This document shows positions 23,101 to 34,600 of a stretch of DNA of 64,000 bases, one piece after another. Both the position numbers and the translations under genes were made by a program. Within the stretch, counting starts at the first letter, position 1. Every line of letters begins with the position of its first letter. The notes beneath the pieces were generated by a model, which saw only the letters and a list, made by a program, of their open reading frames with translations, searched no databases and had not been told where the DNA came from. The stretch comes from Micropterus salmoides (taxonomy: Eukaryota > Chordata > Actinopteri > Centrarchiformes > Centrarchidae): contig NW_024044459.1 in the NCBI RefSeq assembly GCF_014851395.1, positions 23,805,418 through 23,869,417 on the forward strand, read 5' to 3'.

Positions 23101-23900
23101 GTGGCAGCAAGGATGTGGGGGAGGGAGGGGATAATGTAGAAACAGCTGCAGCTGATGTCAGAATGCTGTTTTCCTGTACACATCTTCAGCAACATGACTA
23201 CTGGGTATTTACAACTCTATTGTCAGATGGGGGACAAAACTAGATTTGAAAACAGTATTTTAACTTCTTGAGTTGATTTTAGTTGCAGAATACCTAAAAA
23301 TCCACAGCGGTGTGGACAGTTGACTGGGAGTTTACGCAAATCAACCAAACAACAGTTTTTCTTTAATTGTTTTTGCTACATCTGGGCGGAAGTCATCAGA
23401 GAGATGTCCATGGTTTTCTAAATGCTGGCCTAATTCTACACCTCAGCTACTTTTGAGAAACTCCCACGTTAGGGCTTGAATTTCTGGTGTTTGGATAAGT
23501 GTTGTCAAAGCTTGTGCTAATTGAATAAGCATTTTATGCATCTTTGTTTGTTTCTATCCTTGTGAATAACCTGGGGATTACGATTCTTGCACAGGTTTGT
23601 CCGCAAAAATGTTTTCCCCTTTTTTGAAACTATTGAAGGGAAAGGGGTTAGGTGTATGACGCAGGGGGCCGATACAAACATGTTATTTCTAATATGTAAA
23701 AATCCTCAAGATGTTGGATAGTTCATAGTAAGATTTATTTATTCACTTTTCCATCCAAAATGTTTAAATCACGTAGATGCAGTTTGTTTCACCGTTCCAT
23801 AGTGGCAATAGTTTGACATCCGGACCACGTTTTCATCATTTGTGTGTATAGATGTGAGCAAATGCATCTGGGTGACTTACTGGAAGGTGTGCAAATGCAT

Positions 23901-23938
<38 letters not shown>

Positions 23939-24279
23939 CAAGCTTGTGAAATGGAAAAGCACTGTGTCAAAAAGTCACCATCAGACTAGAAGAAAATGCA
24001 AAGGCAGCAATATCTCAGGGACTCAACCAACACATAGATTTGGAAAAGAGATATCAAGTATATTAAAATCATGTCTTGGTCTCTTTGAGTCACTTCACAG
24101 TTTTTCAGATATGGTTTGAAATCTGTCTCAGTACTTTACAATACATACTGATAAATGGGTGTGCAGTTTGTCTTTTTGCATCATGTTGAAATTGCAGTGT
24201 TTAGATTTTTTGTTTAATACTAGCATGGCAGCTAGTGGTTCTAAAGTTAAATTTGGTAGTGTTCTTCAATAGTAGGTCT

Positions 24280-24545
24280 TTAACTACTGAAAATGTTTGA
24301 TTAATCAATCAGTTGTTTGGTCTGTAAAATGTCAGAAAGTGATGAAAAATGTCAGTGTATCCCAAAGCCCAAGATGATGCCCTCAAATGTCTTGTTTTGT
24401 CCACAGCCTAAAGATATTCAGTTTTCTTTTTTTAAGATATTCACTTTACTGTCATAGACAAGTGAAGAAACTCAAACCACTTGAAATTGTTGGCGATAAA
24501 TGTAATAGTTGACAACTAATCGATTACTTGTTGCACCTCTAACAA
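24280..24545. repeat. MITE-like dispersed repeat (ATTAATCAATCAG / CTAATCGATTAC)
   Basis: It begins TTGATTAATCAATCAGTTGT and ends AACTAATCGATTACTTGTTG, with inner phrases GTAAAATGTCAGAAAGTGAT and AAATGTCTTGTTTTGTCCAC. I recall this as one of the commonest non-coding repeats in percomorph fish. Boundaries are approximate. Confidence 0.65.
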
Positions 24546-25195
24546 ATAGCATTTTAACATTTTTTAAATGTGTGAACTCACAAGCATATTATCCACAAAT
24601 GTGTAGAACAGTCGTTTTGAGTCACGTCACTCTGGCGAAGGGGGATAAATTTCTCAAACTGGTTACAGATTAAATTAGGTCTAGTGCCTTTGATTCTGTG
24701 GCAAAAATACAAGCTTGTACTGTACAACCTCATGTGACCCTGCATCAGAAAAGTCAGGCTTCAAGCCGTTGTATATTATTCTAAATTGTTTCATGTTAGT
24801 GTGTAATAAGAGCTCTTACCAGTAACTTAATGAGATTTACAACCAGCCTGATTGATACAGCGTAACATTGTTAAAACTGTGTGTTGTATACATGCTTAGT
24901 GTGCACCTCTGGAGCCAACTCTAGTTAGTTTGAAAGGCCTCTTTATGTTTTATTATTTCTGCCTTTTGGATTTTATATTTCTCTTCATGTACTGTTGTTA
25001 ACAGACTGGGACTTTCCCCTGCCATGCTCCTCTATGTTTAACACACATCTTCATCTAGTCATATTCCCCTTGGCGCAGCTTTTTGTCAGTTCAATTAAAT
25101 CTGGACTGTGTAAACACGTTTTTATATAAATGGTCCTAATGCTGTGCAAACTTTGGGGAGAAATTGTTGCTTTCAGTGTCTCAGGAGAAAGATTG

Positions 25196-25201
25196 AATAA
25201 A
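25196..25201 (+). terminator. bri3bp: Candidate bri3bp poly(A) signal
   Basis: AATAAA followed directly by a second overlapping ATAA. It is the first clear AATAAA cluster with this spacing after the bri3bp stop. Alternative signals exist downstream. Confidence 0.35.
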
Positions 25202-28200
25202 TAAGGACACAAACGAGTAATGCTGTAGGATCTTACAGCTCTTACATTACTGAGGCCAAAGAACCAACTAGTATTTACACCCCTGACACTCAGATCAAGA
25301 ATCTCCTCAGCAACTATTAGTATGTGTGAGATGCTTTGGGATGCATTTTTTACCCCACTCCCAATGTTTCTCAGTGTAGCAAGGGTGCAGTGTTAATATT
25401 CTTTGAGAAGGAAGGTGTTGCATCACCGCAATACCAGGTACAGACACATGGACTCTGGCTATTTCTCAGCACATGCAGATAATCCCCATTACATACAGTG
25501 GTTGGATTTCAGATATTCTTATTAGGCCTTGCTTACCATCTTCATCTTGCAATTAAGGCTTGGTGCAGCAAAATACAACGTTTGCATTAAGGTTAACTTA
25601 ATGTATATCAATGGTTTGAAAATCAAACGCACCCAGATCGTTCCTGCACTTGCCCTCCAAACCCCCCGCTGGCCCACATAGCCAAATTATTGCATGCTAT
25701 GTTTTTATGTCTGTAATGTTATGTTGTTGACTTGCTAGATAGAGAACCATTCCAAAATTTGATGTGATGAATTAGCCAGAGGTTTTGATTTGTATTATTT
25801 TACATATATATATTGTATTATGAGTCTTATTTTTCTGTACCATTACAGCCAACATTTGCACTGATGACTGTGCTGTATTGACCAAATGATCACGTACGAG
25901 GGCTGTTTCACATTACTAAAGTTGACACAACCCCTTTGAATTGTTTCTCTCATACCATCATCACAGCTGTTCTGTTTCTGTGACCTCTGACATGAAGTTT
26001 TCATTCATTCGCAGAGGTGAAGCCGACTTGATCCTGGTGTCTTGTAGTGTGTGGTTACAGTCTGTAGCCAATGACTTGTGTATGTTTTACTAATGACAGC
26101 ATGTGTGATTTTTTTTATTTTTTATTTTATTTTATTTTTTGAAGGTGTTATCTGAATAGTAATCATATGTTGTTGAAGGAAGGTTTTACAGTCTAGCAAT
26201 CTTAGATGCATGTCACAGAAGTGTGATACTGTATTACAGTGGCTTCTGGACTCCAAAAAGATTCAGGATTTTAAGGGGTGCTTGTCAGATATTTTTTAGA
26301 AACTGTTGGAGAAAAAAAGAACGAGGAGTGAAATTATTTCTCTTCAAAATCACACTGTTTTTATTAATTATTTCTATCAAAAAGTGCTGAGATAAAGTAT
26401 ACAAGTTCTCTTCCATGATATGAGTTGCTGCTAGCTGTAGGCTCATACCACGCTGAAAGATGCCTGTGCAACTTTGCTGGTATCTCTCAGATCTGGATTG
26501 AATGCTATATTCAGATTATATTTATTCTGTTCTTACACTGCCTGTTGAATGGCTAGTAATTCCATTCATTTAATGTACTGTATTCTACTTATTCCTATTA
26601 TTCCATGTAGCCTGCTTTCTCTAACATACCAATGTCTTTCTTTGCCAGTCTGCAATTGTTTGCATCTTGAATTTTGAAATAGATGTAGACTTCTTATTTT
26701 GTCAATTAATACTTTTAGACTTTTTTTTAATTTTTTTTTTAAATCAGATTATTTCTGTACATCACTGGTGTGGCAAGCCACAAGCTTTTCTGCCTGCTGT
26801 TTCCTACTCTGTTTGTGTGTCTTTATCAAACCCTGTTGATGGCTTAATGGTTCTTATTTGTGTCAAAAGTGAAAATGAGGTCCAGGTTTGATTAAATTAA
26901 ACACCAGTCTGACAAAGTCTACTTTCTCACTTTATTTATAATTTCATATAGCTGTGTGCAAAGTGTGAATGTTTATATATATATATATTTTAAATAAATA
27001 AATAAAGTAGTTCAGGATTAAAAAAAAAAACAGGGGTCAAATGTGTCACCAATCAGCCTATACGTATATGAATGCCATAAATCCACTTAAACTAATAAGT
27101 CTGGTTTGAGATGAAATGTCCATTAGGTTTTCTTTTTATTGGATGAATCACTTTAAATACATTAGTTTATTTTGTAGTACTAACAGTATTTGATGACCAT
27201 TTTCTAACAAGGACATTTCTGGCACTAGGTGGCACTGGTACATCTTTGGTGTTTCCTCAAAGCCCATGGTGGTTTTGGAATGAAGATGAAAAAGGAAATT
27301 CAATAAATAAATGACTGAGTATCTGCTGTGCCATGAGTCGTTCTACATAGTACGTATAAATTGAAAATACCTTCAAAAGGCATTTTTTTACATATATATA
27401 AATAATAAAAAAATAAAGTATAGCCTCTTGGTAATATTAGCTGATCCTCTTAATAGATAAGAAAGTGTGCTCAGATAGATGGTGCCCCTGAGCAAAACAA
27501 CCCAGTAAAAACTGGAAAGTGGCTGGTAATGGTTTACATTGTGCACAGCAGCTTTCAAGTGTAAAATTGTTTACTGGAAACTGGACTGGGCAATAGTCAA
27601 ATTTTTCTATCACAGGCACAATGTAAATGCAATTGATTTATATCGGGATACTGCTCTCAGAGTGAGCTGCTATACCATGAATGATTTCATTTACCTGCAG
27701 AGATAAAGAAAAAATTCATATAGTGACATGTATGCAAGTAGCGTATTAAATTTAGGTCTGACCAAGTTAAAAATCTCAGCAGACACATAGAGCTACAACC
27801 AATATTTACTCCTCATTTTAAATTATTTATTGCTTAATTATAATTTATCAAACAAAGATCGATACAATTAAACCAACTGGTGATGTGTAGAGTGTCAAAT
27901 ACAAACTTCACACAAAATTAAATGTCTGATCAGCTTTGGTTCTCTACTGCTTGTAGTGTTCCCAAAAGTTTAGAAAAATAATTTATTACTGAATGTGGAG
28001 TTTTCTTATTGCAGCTCTTAAGTTTTCACTGTAACCAGTGGTGTAACCGACATATGCCTGGAACAAACAAATGTTCAGTAGGTACTAAACCAACATAAAC
28101 CTTCAAATTAATATCCATTTAAGTGCATTTGGAATCACCTGAGAGGACATTACTGTTAAACTGATTACTTTGATCCACCTCCTGAGCTGTCCATTTTGTT

Positions 28201-29643
28201 CCTTTAGTTGCAAACAATTATCTAAAAAGGAATTGAATGATATAGCAACTATTGTCTTTGGGAGAGATGGTCACCTGGATATCTACAAATAAAAAGGTCA
28301 TTTGTGAGCTGCTGAAACTGGCAAAGTAATCATCGTTTAACTTACCCTTGAAATGAGTGGTTTAACTCCTGACAGTTCAGTTCAGGTAGGAATGTAATGC
28401 GGCCAAATTCAACCACTTAAGGCTGCTAATATTAACATTAGCATTCGTTGGCTGGATTGTTAATTCAAACAGAGAAGTTCAATATCTGTTGTTAATAGCA
28501 CAGAATGTTAAATGTCAATATTTGTTGTTAATAGTCAATCAATGTTGATCAAACAATAATTAACTAAGTTGTAGCAGTTTTTTTGTAGATGCAGAGCAGC
28601 TTTCTTTTCCATTTTCAATATCTTTTATTCCCATTTGTTAATTCAAATTATATGTTATTAATAAAAAGGGAATAACCCCTGTATTTTGCATAGTAATTTT
28701 CAAATTTAGATACATTGGATATTGCCACCAAGCTTCAGCTATAGGCAGCTTCAGTTCAAAAAATATCAGAATCTGTATCTTTAAAAACCTTTATCGATAT
28801 AATTCTACCTAAAAACAAAGCATGTTTATACAGTGTTGTGTCTTAGGTATTTGTTTGGTCTAACACTTGACAGGTTAAAGCTACAGTACAAACTAATCAA
28901 AGGTTACTTCGTTCACACAACATCAACATATGCGTGTTCCTCATTACGGTTTTGGTGACAAAAATAACTTGCCACAAAGTGTTTGACAAACAAGACAGCA
29001 AGTCTGATTGCACTCACTAAATCTTATGCAGAAAAAAACCCTAATTACATACTCGTAGTATGATATTCTACTTGGCTTCCAGTTCTCCGTCAGACTCAGG
29101 AGAAGATACACCAGACTAAATAGTGGCTTTTCTTGCTCTAAATAGTGTACTTCCTAATTACCAACACCACCCATGCCGCATTACGATGTCCTCCAAACAT
29201 GTAGTCAGTATCACCAATAAAAGCAATACAACATGCGCATGAAGCATCACATCAACTCCAGCTGAGCTGAAGTAGTGTATAAAACTGACAGTAAGCCCCA
29301 GTTATTCTGGCTTGGTCCAAGAAGGCAGCAATCCAAGCAGGATCATTTTAGTGTTTATAGTGTCATCAATTAATGGAGAATGTGACTCACAGACCAGTCT
29401 CCGAAAAGAGCAGCTGTGATGGGCATCCAGGTGGCTCTGGCTGGACAACAGGTGCATCCTCCACACTCGTCACTATCATCCCCTCTTTGTCTCACTGATC
29501 TCCTCTGTCATTCTTTACTGTATGGCAGTCTAGTAAAGCAAAATGTGTAAAATTATAAAAAAACAAAACAAAAAAGGAAGTGACATGAGTCACTGGCTGT
29601 TCATATGTCATGGTTACGAGTCACACCAGGTTCTTCTGGGCTG
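25202..29643. other. Intergenic between bri3bp and wdr31 3' ends
   Basis: The two genes converge across this AT-rich stretch. No exon-like frame or named repeat was found. AT-rich simple sequence occurs near 26107-26140, 26978-27005 and 27393-27418. Part of it must be wdr31 3' UTR, but no convincing minus-strand poly(A) signal could be chosen. Confidence 0.4.
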
Positions 29644-31618
29644 TCAGAAGCGTGCCAAAACTTTTATGTCAAGGCCACCAGCTCCACCTGAACCTGCCCC
29701 GGAACCCTGAGCCTGGTTTGATCCCTGGTCCACCTGGATATGGTGGAGGCCAGAGTTGAAGCTGGCACACAGTAGATTGTTCGAGTCACTGGGAGCCAGA
29801 GAAACCAGTGGACCAGCAGCATCCAGAGACAATGTCCCTAAACAGACTGAACAGAGATAGGAAGGGTGGAGGTGAGTTAATGTAAAAAAAATCTAAACAC
29901 CCAAATAGTGTCTGTAAATGTGCCCATGTGTGTTTGTATTTGTCTCTCTGTATATAAATGTTTCCACCCTTGAGTGGGTGTTACCTGCTGTGTTTTGATC
30001 CCAGATTTTGACAGAGCCGTCATGAGAGGATGTGGCTACCCAAGCTGTACCACTAGGAGGAACAGGCAGAAACATACAGCAGGCTGTGGTCTGCAGATGG
30101 CCTCTGTACTCCACAACTTTACAGCCAGGCTGACGCAGGTCCCAGAGCTAATAACACACAATGACACAATTCCACTGAGAACAAATGACAATATCAGACC
30201 TGAATAGGCCTCTTGGGTGAGAGGCGAAACGTCTTCGAGTATCTTCGACCAAGTCCGGTTGCCCATGATTTTAACCCACCTTGGATGACAATGTCAGAGG
30301 TTTCAAAACTATCTTCATAAGACAGTGGACAAATGAGAGATTCTGCCATAACAACTGAAACAACGTGTTCCCACATGAGAAGCAACGCTTTGTAAGTAGC
30401 AAGAGCATTCATTTTTAAACTAAATTCAAATCTGAACAATGGCAGCTAAACCTAATTTTGAAAGAACTGTCAATAGTATAATAAAACCTAACAATGCATG
30501 TCATAATATATCTGTTTTTTATTTTACTAGAATGGACTGTACTACAGAACCACTGGTATTTAGATAAAAGATTGTTCCTGGAAAGGATTAACGTCTCCAT
30601 ATTTGACTTTCATCTCTTACTACTTTGAGAAGATACAGATTAGACATGAACAAGAACTAGCAGTAACTAATAATTTCACAATGGTAAAAAGGTACAACAC
30701 ATATTGTTTATTCCAGCTGGTGTTTGTCTAGTATCGATGAATACAAGCCAGACAATAGGTTAACCTGCTGACAGCCTCAACCTATCCACAATCTGCACAG
30801 CCAACAACCACACAAACCCCTCCAATAGTCTCACCGTAGCTTCACAGCCTTGGCCTCCAAAGCCATTGCTGCTGGACACCAGATAGTTTCCATTTGGAGA
30901 AACGTCACAGTGGGTCTGGATGTATTGCTTGGCTGGAAAAGTATTGGTTACCTGCCATGCACGGCTGTCCCACACCCTGTACACATAGGCAAAAACATCA
31001 TTGTAGAAATACACTGCACTGTATCCATGGTCCAAGTCCAGACAAAACATTTCTTGTGACAATTTTTAAATCATTTTTAACAAACATTCAAACAAAAAGA
31101 CCAAGAATATTGCAGCTAAAACCACAAACAAAGCCAAATATTGAAATATTACCAGTATACTGAAGTTGATCATCCATTTTCACTTTAATACTGGGTAAGC
31201 TCGGGCTGCTGTCAAGTGCTTCTCAATATTAATAGTAAGTGCCAAGAATGACTTACAGGTATAGAAACCTGTTTGAATTGAACATATTATAGATATTGGA
31301 AATATTATGCCACTGACTACATGATGCAATAGGCTACATATCGGGAGAATACTGCTTCAATACATAGCAGGATCTAGCCTCCAAATCGGAGTTATAAATC
31401 GAGTGCTTATTATACTGTCATCTAATGGTGAAAACATTTAAGGACACAAAAAAACCCTCTACACCTCTAAAGTACAGTACTGCGATTTAGGGGGAAGGGG
31501 AAATTTGTCACATGTTTTTTTGTTTGTTTGTTTGGGTTTTTTGCTGTTTGAATAAGTACATAATTGAGGTTAGATAAATAAATACTTGTCAGTGGTCACT
31601 CCAATATTGTGTACATAA

Positions 31619-31653
<35 letters not shown>

Positions 31654-34600
31654 ATATAAATAAATGTATATAAAACATAATACTAATAATAATATAAAAA
31701 TTGTTAAATGAAGGAATGTAAGTTAAAAGGGGTAGGAGTACATAAGTTTTACTTCTTCTTACTCCTTTTCGCACATGTGATAGAAGTATGTTAACATAGG
31801 AAAGAAGGGTACTTTTGCTGCTCATCTGTTGTTTTTTCCCCATTGTTTTATTTTTTATACTTTCTTTTACATGTTCGAAATAAAGATTTCAATATCAATA
31901 TCAGTTTTATATATTCAATAGTCAGTGTATTGTTACAAATGTGTGTAATGTAATGTAAATGTGTCAGAGGCCAAGGAGCAGTTCGGTTAAGCGTAAAAAT
32001 GTGTGATCACTCTTCATTCTCCCAGACTAATAAATGTCAATGTACAGGTAGCACCCATCAACCACAGCCAGAACAAACTGCTGGTTTATTAGCTATAATC
32101 ACATCCATCATTTTACATACATTGAGAAGTATTTATGATTCAGTTTAACATAATTTGATCGTTGCCATTTTATGAAAGACAATAGTACAATCCCAAGACT
32201 TAATACCACTTAGGGTATGGGCTACCATAGGCGCACCTAACTTCTGGCTGACCTTGTTGGGATAATATCAGTCACTCAGCAGTATATAACTGCTGTAAAC
32301 GGTTGCATAAGTTGTTTTTTGTGACATATTGATTTGTACAAGTCTTGGTAAAGATGACCTGTCAGCATGCTGCAAGTCTTTATTTTCTGGGCTATATTAA
32401 GGGTATACCAAGATAGAAAGCATGTAAACTCCAAAAGTACTGTCAAAATGTTATGGGCATGATGTGAATTTGAATGGCAGCAGCACTGTTCATTTCCAGA
32501 GCCATCACCATGTGTTCCAGTAAAACTCATCATTTACAAATTAACCACTGCGCAAGTCCTTGATTTTAGCATTAGATAGACTTATTTTGTGACTTGTTCA
32601 TGTAGTGCAGTGTTTCTCAACGGGGGCGGTACTGCCCCCCAGGGGGCGATCAGAAGATGAAGGTGCGCGCTGAAAGCAATATTTTGGAAAAATATTTTGA
32701 GCTGCTCTTGGGGGGCGTTTGTTGAGGTGAACGTTTTAAGGCGAGTTTACACAAAATATTCACAACAATAAGAGTTTAAACTTTAAACTACTTGCAAAAA
32801 AAACTGTGGTCTGCAACATTAAAACCTGACAGTTTCCTTCACTGCGACTGGACAAGACGATGTGTATCGTAACTCTTCTTCTCTTCAGTGTTTCTGTCAG
32901 CTGCTTGTGGCGCAGCTCCGTACTGCCTTCATGGGAACAGGAAGTCAGTATCATCTGTAAAATTTCACCCCCATGTAGTTAACTGTGTAAACTGTGAAAA
33001 TGGATGCCCTGTTTCTTGGTTTTACCGTGGTAAAGCGTTAATTTATCTAAAGAGTAGACCGTGAACGCCTTGGTATCGCATTGTTACACATTTATAAGAG
33101 GGATATTCTGCTGTCGGACTCAACGAAATCAACTTCGTCCAACACCTGATGCGACACCAGCGAGTACTGTGAAGTGGACCCACCTCGCGCTGTGTGTCGC
33201 AGCCAGTTTGTGCGGTAACGTGAGAGTTTTAATAAGCTATAAAAATGGGCTATAAAATGTAACATCAAAAACGGAGGCGCAGCCTTTCGGGACTGTGTGA
33301 CTGTGAGCTACACTTCATCATAGTTGCTGAAGTTGTGTGAATTTGTAGTGAAATTTCTGTCTGATCACAGGTGTTAGTTTCGTTTTGGTGAAAAGTTGCC
33401 ACAATCACATTTAAAGAGTTTACTTCCCTAAACAAAAGACACAAAAGAGGAGGAAACATCATGTGTGTTAACTCAGCAGTGATGATATTAACTAAGTTGA
33501 TCTGCAGGAGAAACATTTTTAAAAGCAGATAAGAATGCCTGAGAGCCTTAGTGCATTGTATCCCATTATATTTATATATTTTGAATTCCTCCTGAAATTC
33601 ACCTGCCATCTGAATTTTGTGTTTCCCTTAATATAAATAAAAACATTTCCAATAGGAATTGGTGCCGAAAAGGCAGAAATTGGAGCAGAAATTTTCACCA
33701 GAATGCAGAAAATGAAGTCTTTAATGCTCAAAATCTTAAGGGGGTGGACCCCACAGTTATTAAGTGCCATCTCCAAGAAAAAGGTCTCTGGGAGAACAAT
33801 TAATTTTTAATAAAATATAATTACTATTTAGGCCTACATAGCTTTCTTCTTCCCTGTGAAAGTAATAAATCTGTAGTCAATTATGTGCTCAGTAACAACA
33901 ATAATATTATTAATAATAATAATCAACAATATTCAGGGCAAATAGCCCTTAAGGGACCTGGATAATGGATAGGGGGGCGCTGGCCCAAAAAAGTCTGAGA
34001 ACCACTGATGTAATGTTTTAACCTCCAGGGGGAGACACACAGATTAGGTCAGAGCAGCCACAGGGACAGTGCTACAGAATAAAAACTAGGTGTCACAATT
34101 TTCCAGTCCAAATGTTACAGCCAACTGGGACTTGTCCTCACCCATGACTGATTATAGCTGGGGTGAGCAATGTTGGAGAAACTAGCAAAAGAAAGCTAGA
34201 TTTTGAAAGAATCCAACCGAAATAATTGGGCCAAATTAAATAATTAGCCATGCTTATTACAGTCCTGCAACAGCCACAGATACTGGATTTTTCTAATTTT
34301 TGTGTCCGAGAATTTGATTTATTGATGGCTGTCGGGATGTAAAGACAAATATAACAAAAATCCTTCTGAAATAAACTGCCTACCCCAATTTTAAGACTCA
34401 GACGAAGAACAGAACAGTTATCTGTCACTCTCCAAAATACACAAGAAATCAGGAAGATGGAATAAAACTATTTCCTCTAAATTGGTATCTCACTGATCTG
34501 CTAAAAAAAGCTCTGGACTGACATTAAACATTAAAATCAGTCTTAGTGTTGCTTTGATGTTATACTTATTGTAGTTCTGACCCTGCATTGTTACTAAATG

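Larger units (their letters stand above)
23101..25201 (+). other. bri3bp: Probable bri3bp 3' UTR
   Basis: No open frame follows the stop. Tandem AATAAA-type signals start at 25196 (AATAAATAAGG) and could end a 2.1-kb 3' UTR. A (TG)n run lies at 23903-23936 and a MITE-like repeat at 24.28-24.55 kb. Other AATAAA motifs occur near 27.0 kb, so the true end is uncertain. Confidence 0.45.

Noticed and set aside
30850..31163. Plus-strand frames of 69 and 89 codons
   Set aside because: They are antisense to wdr31 exon 7.
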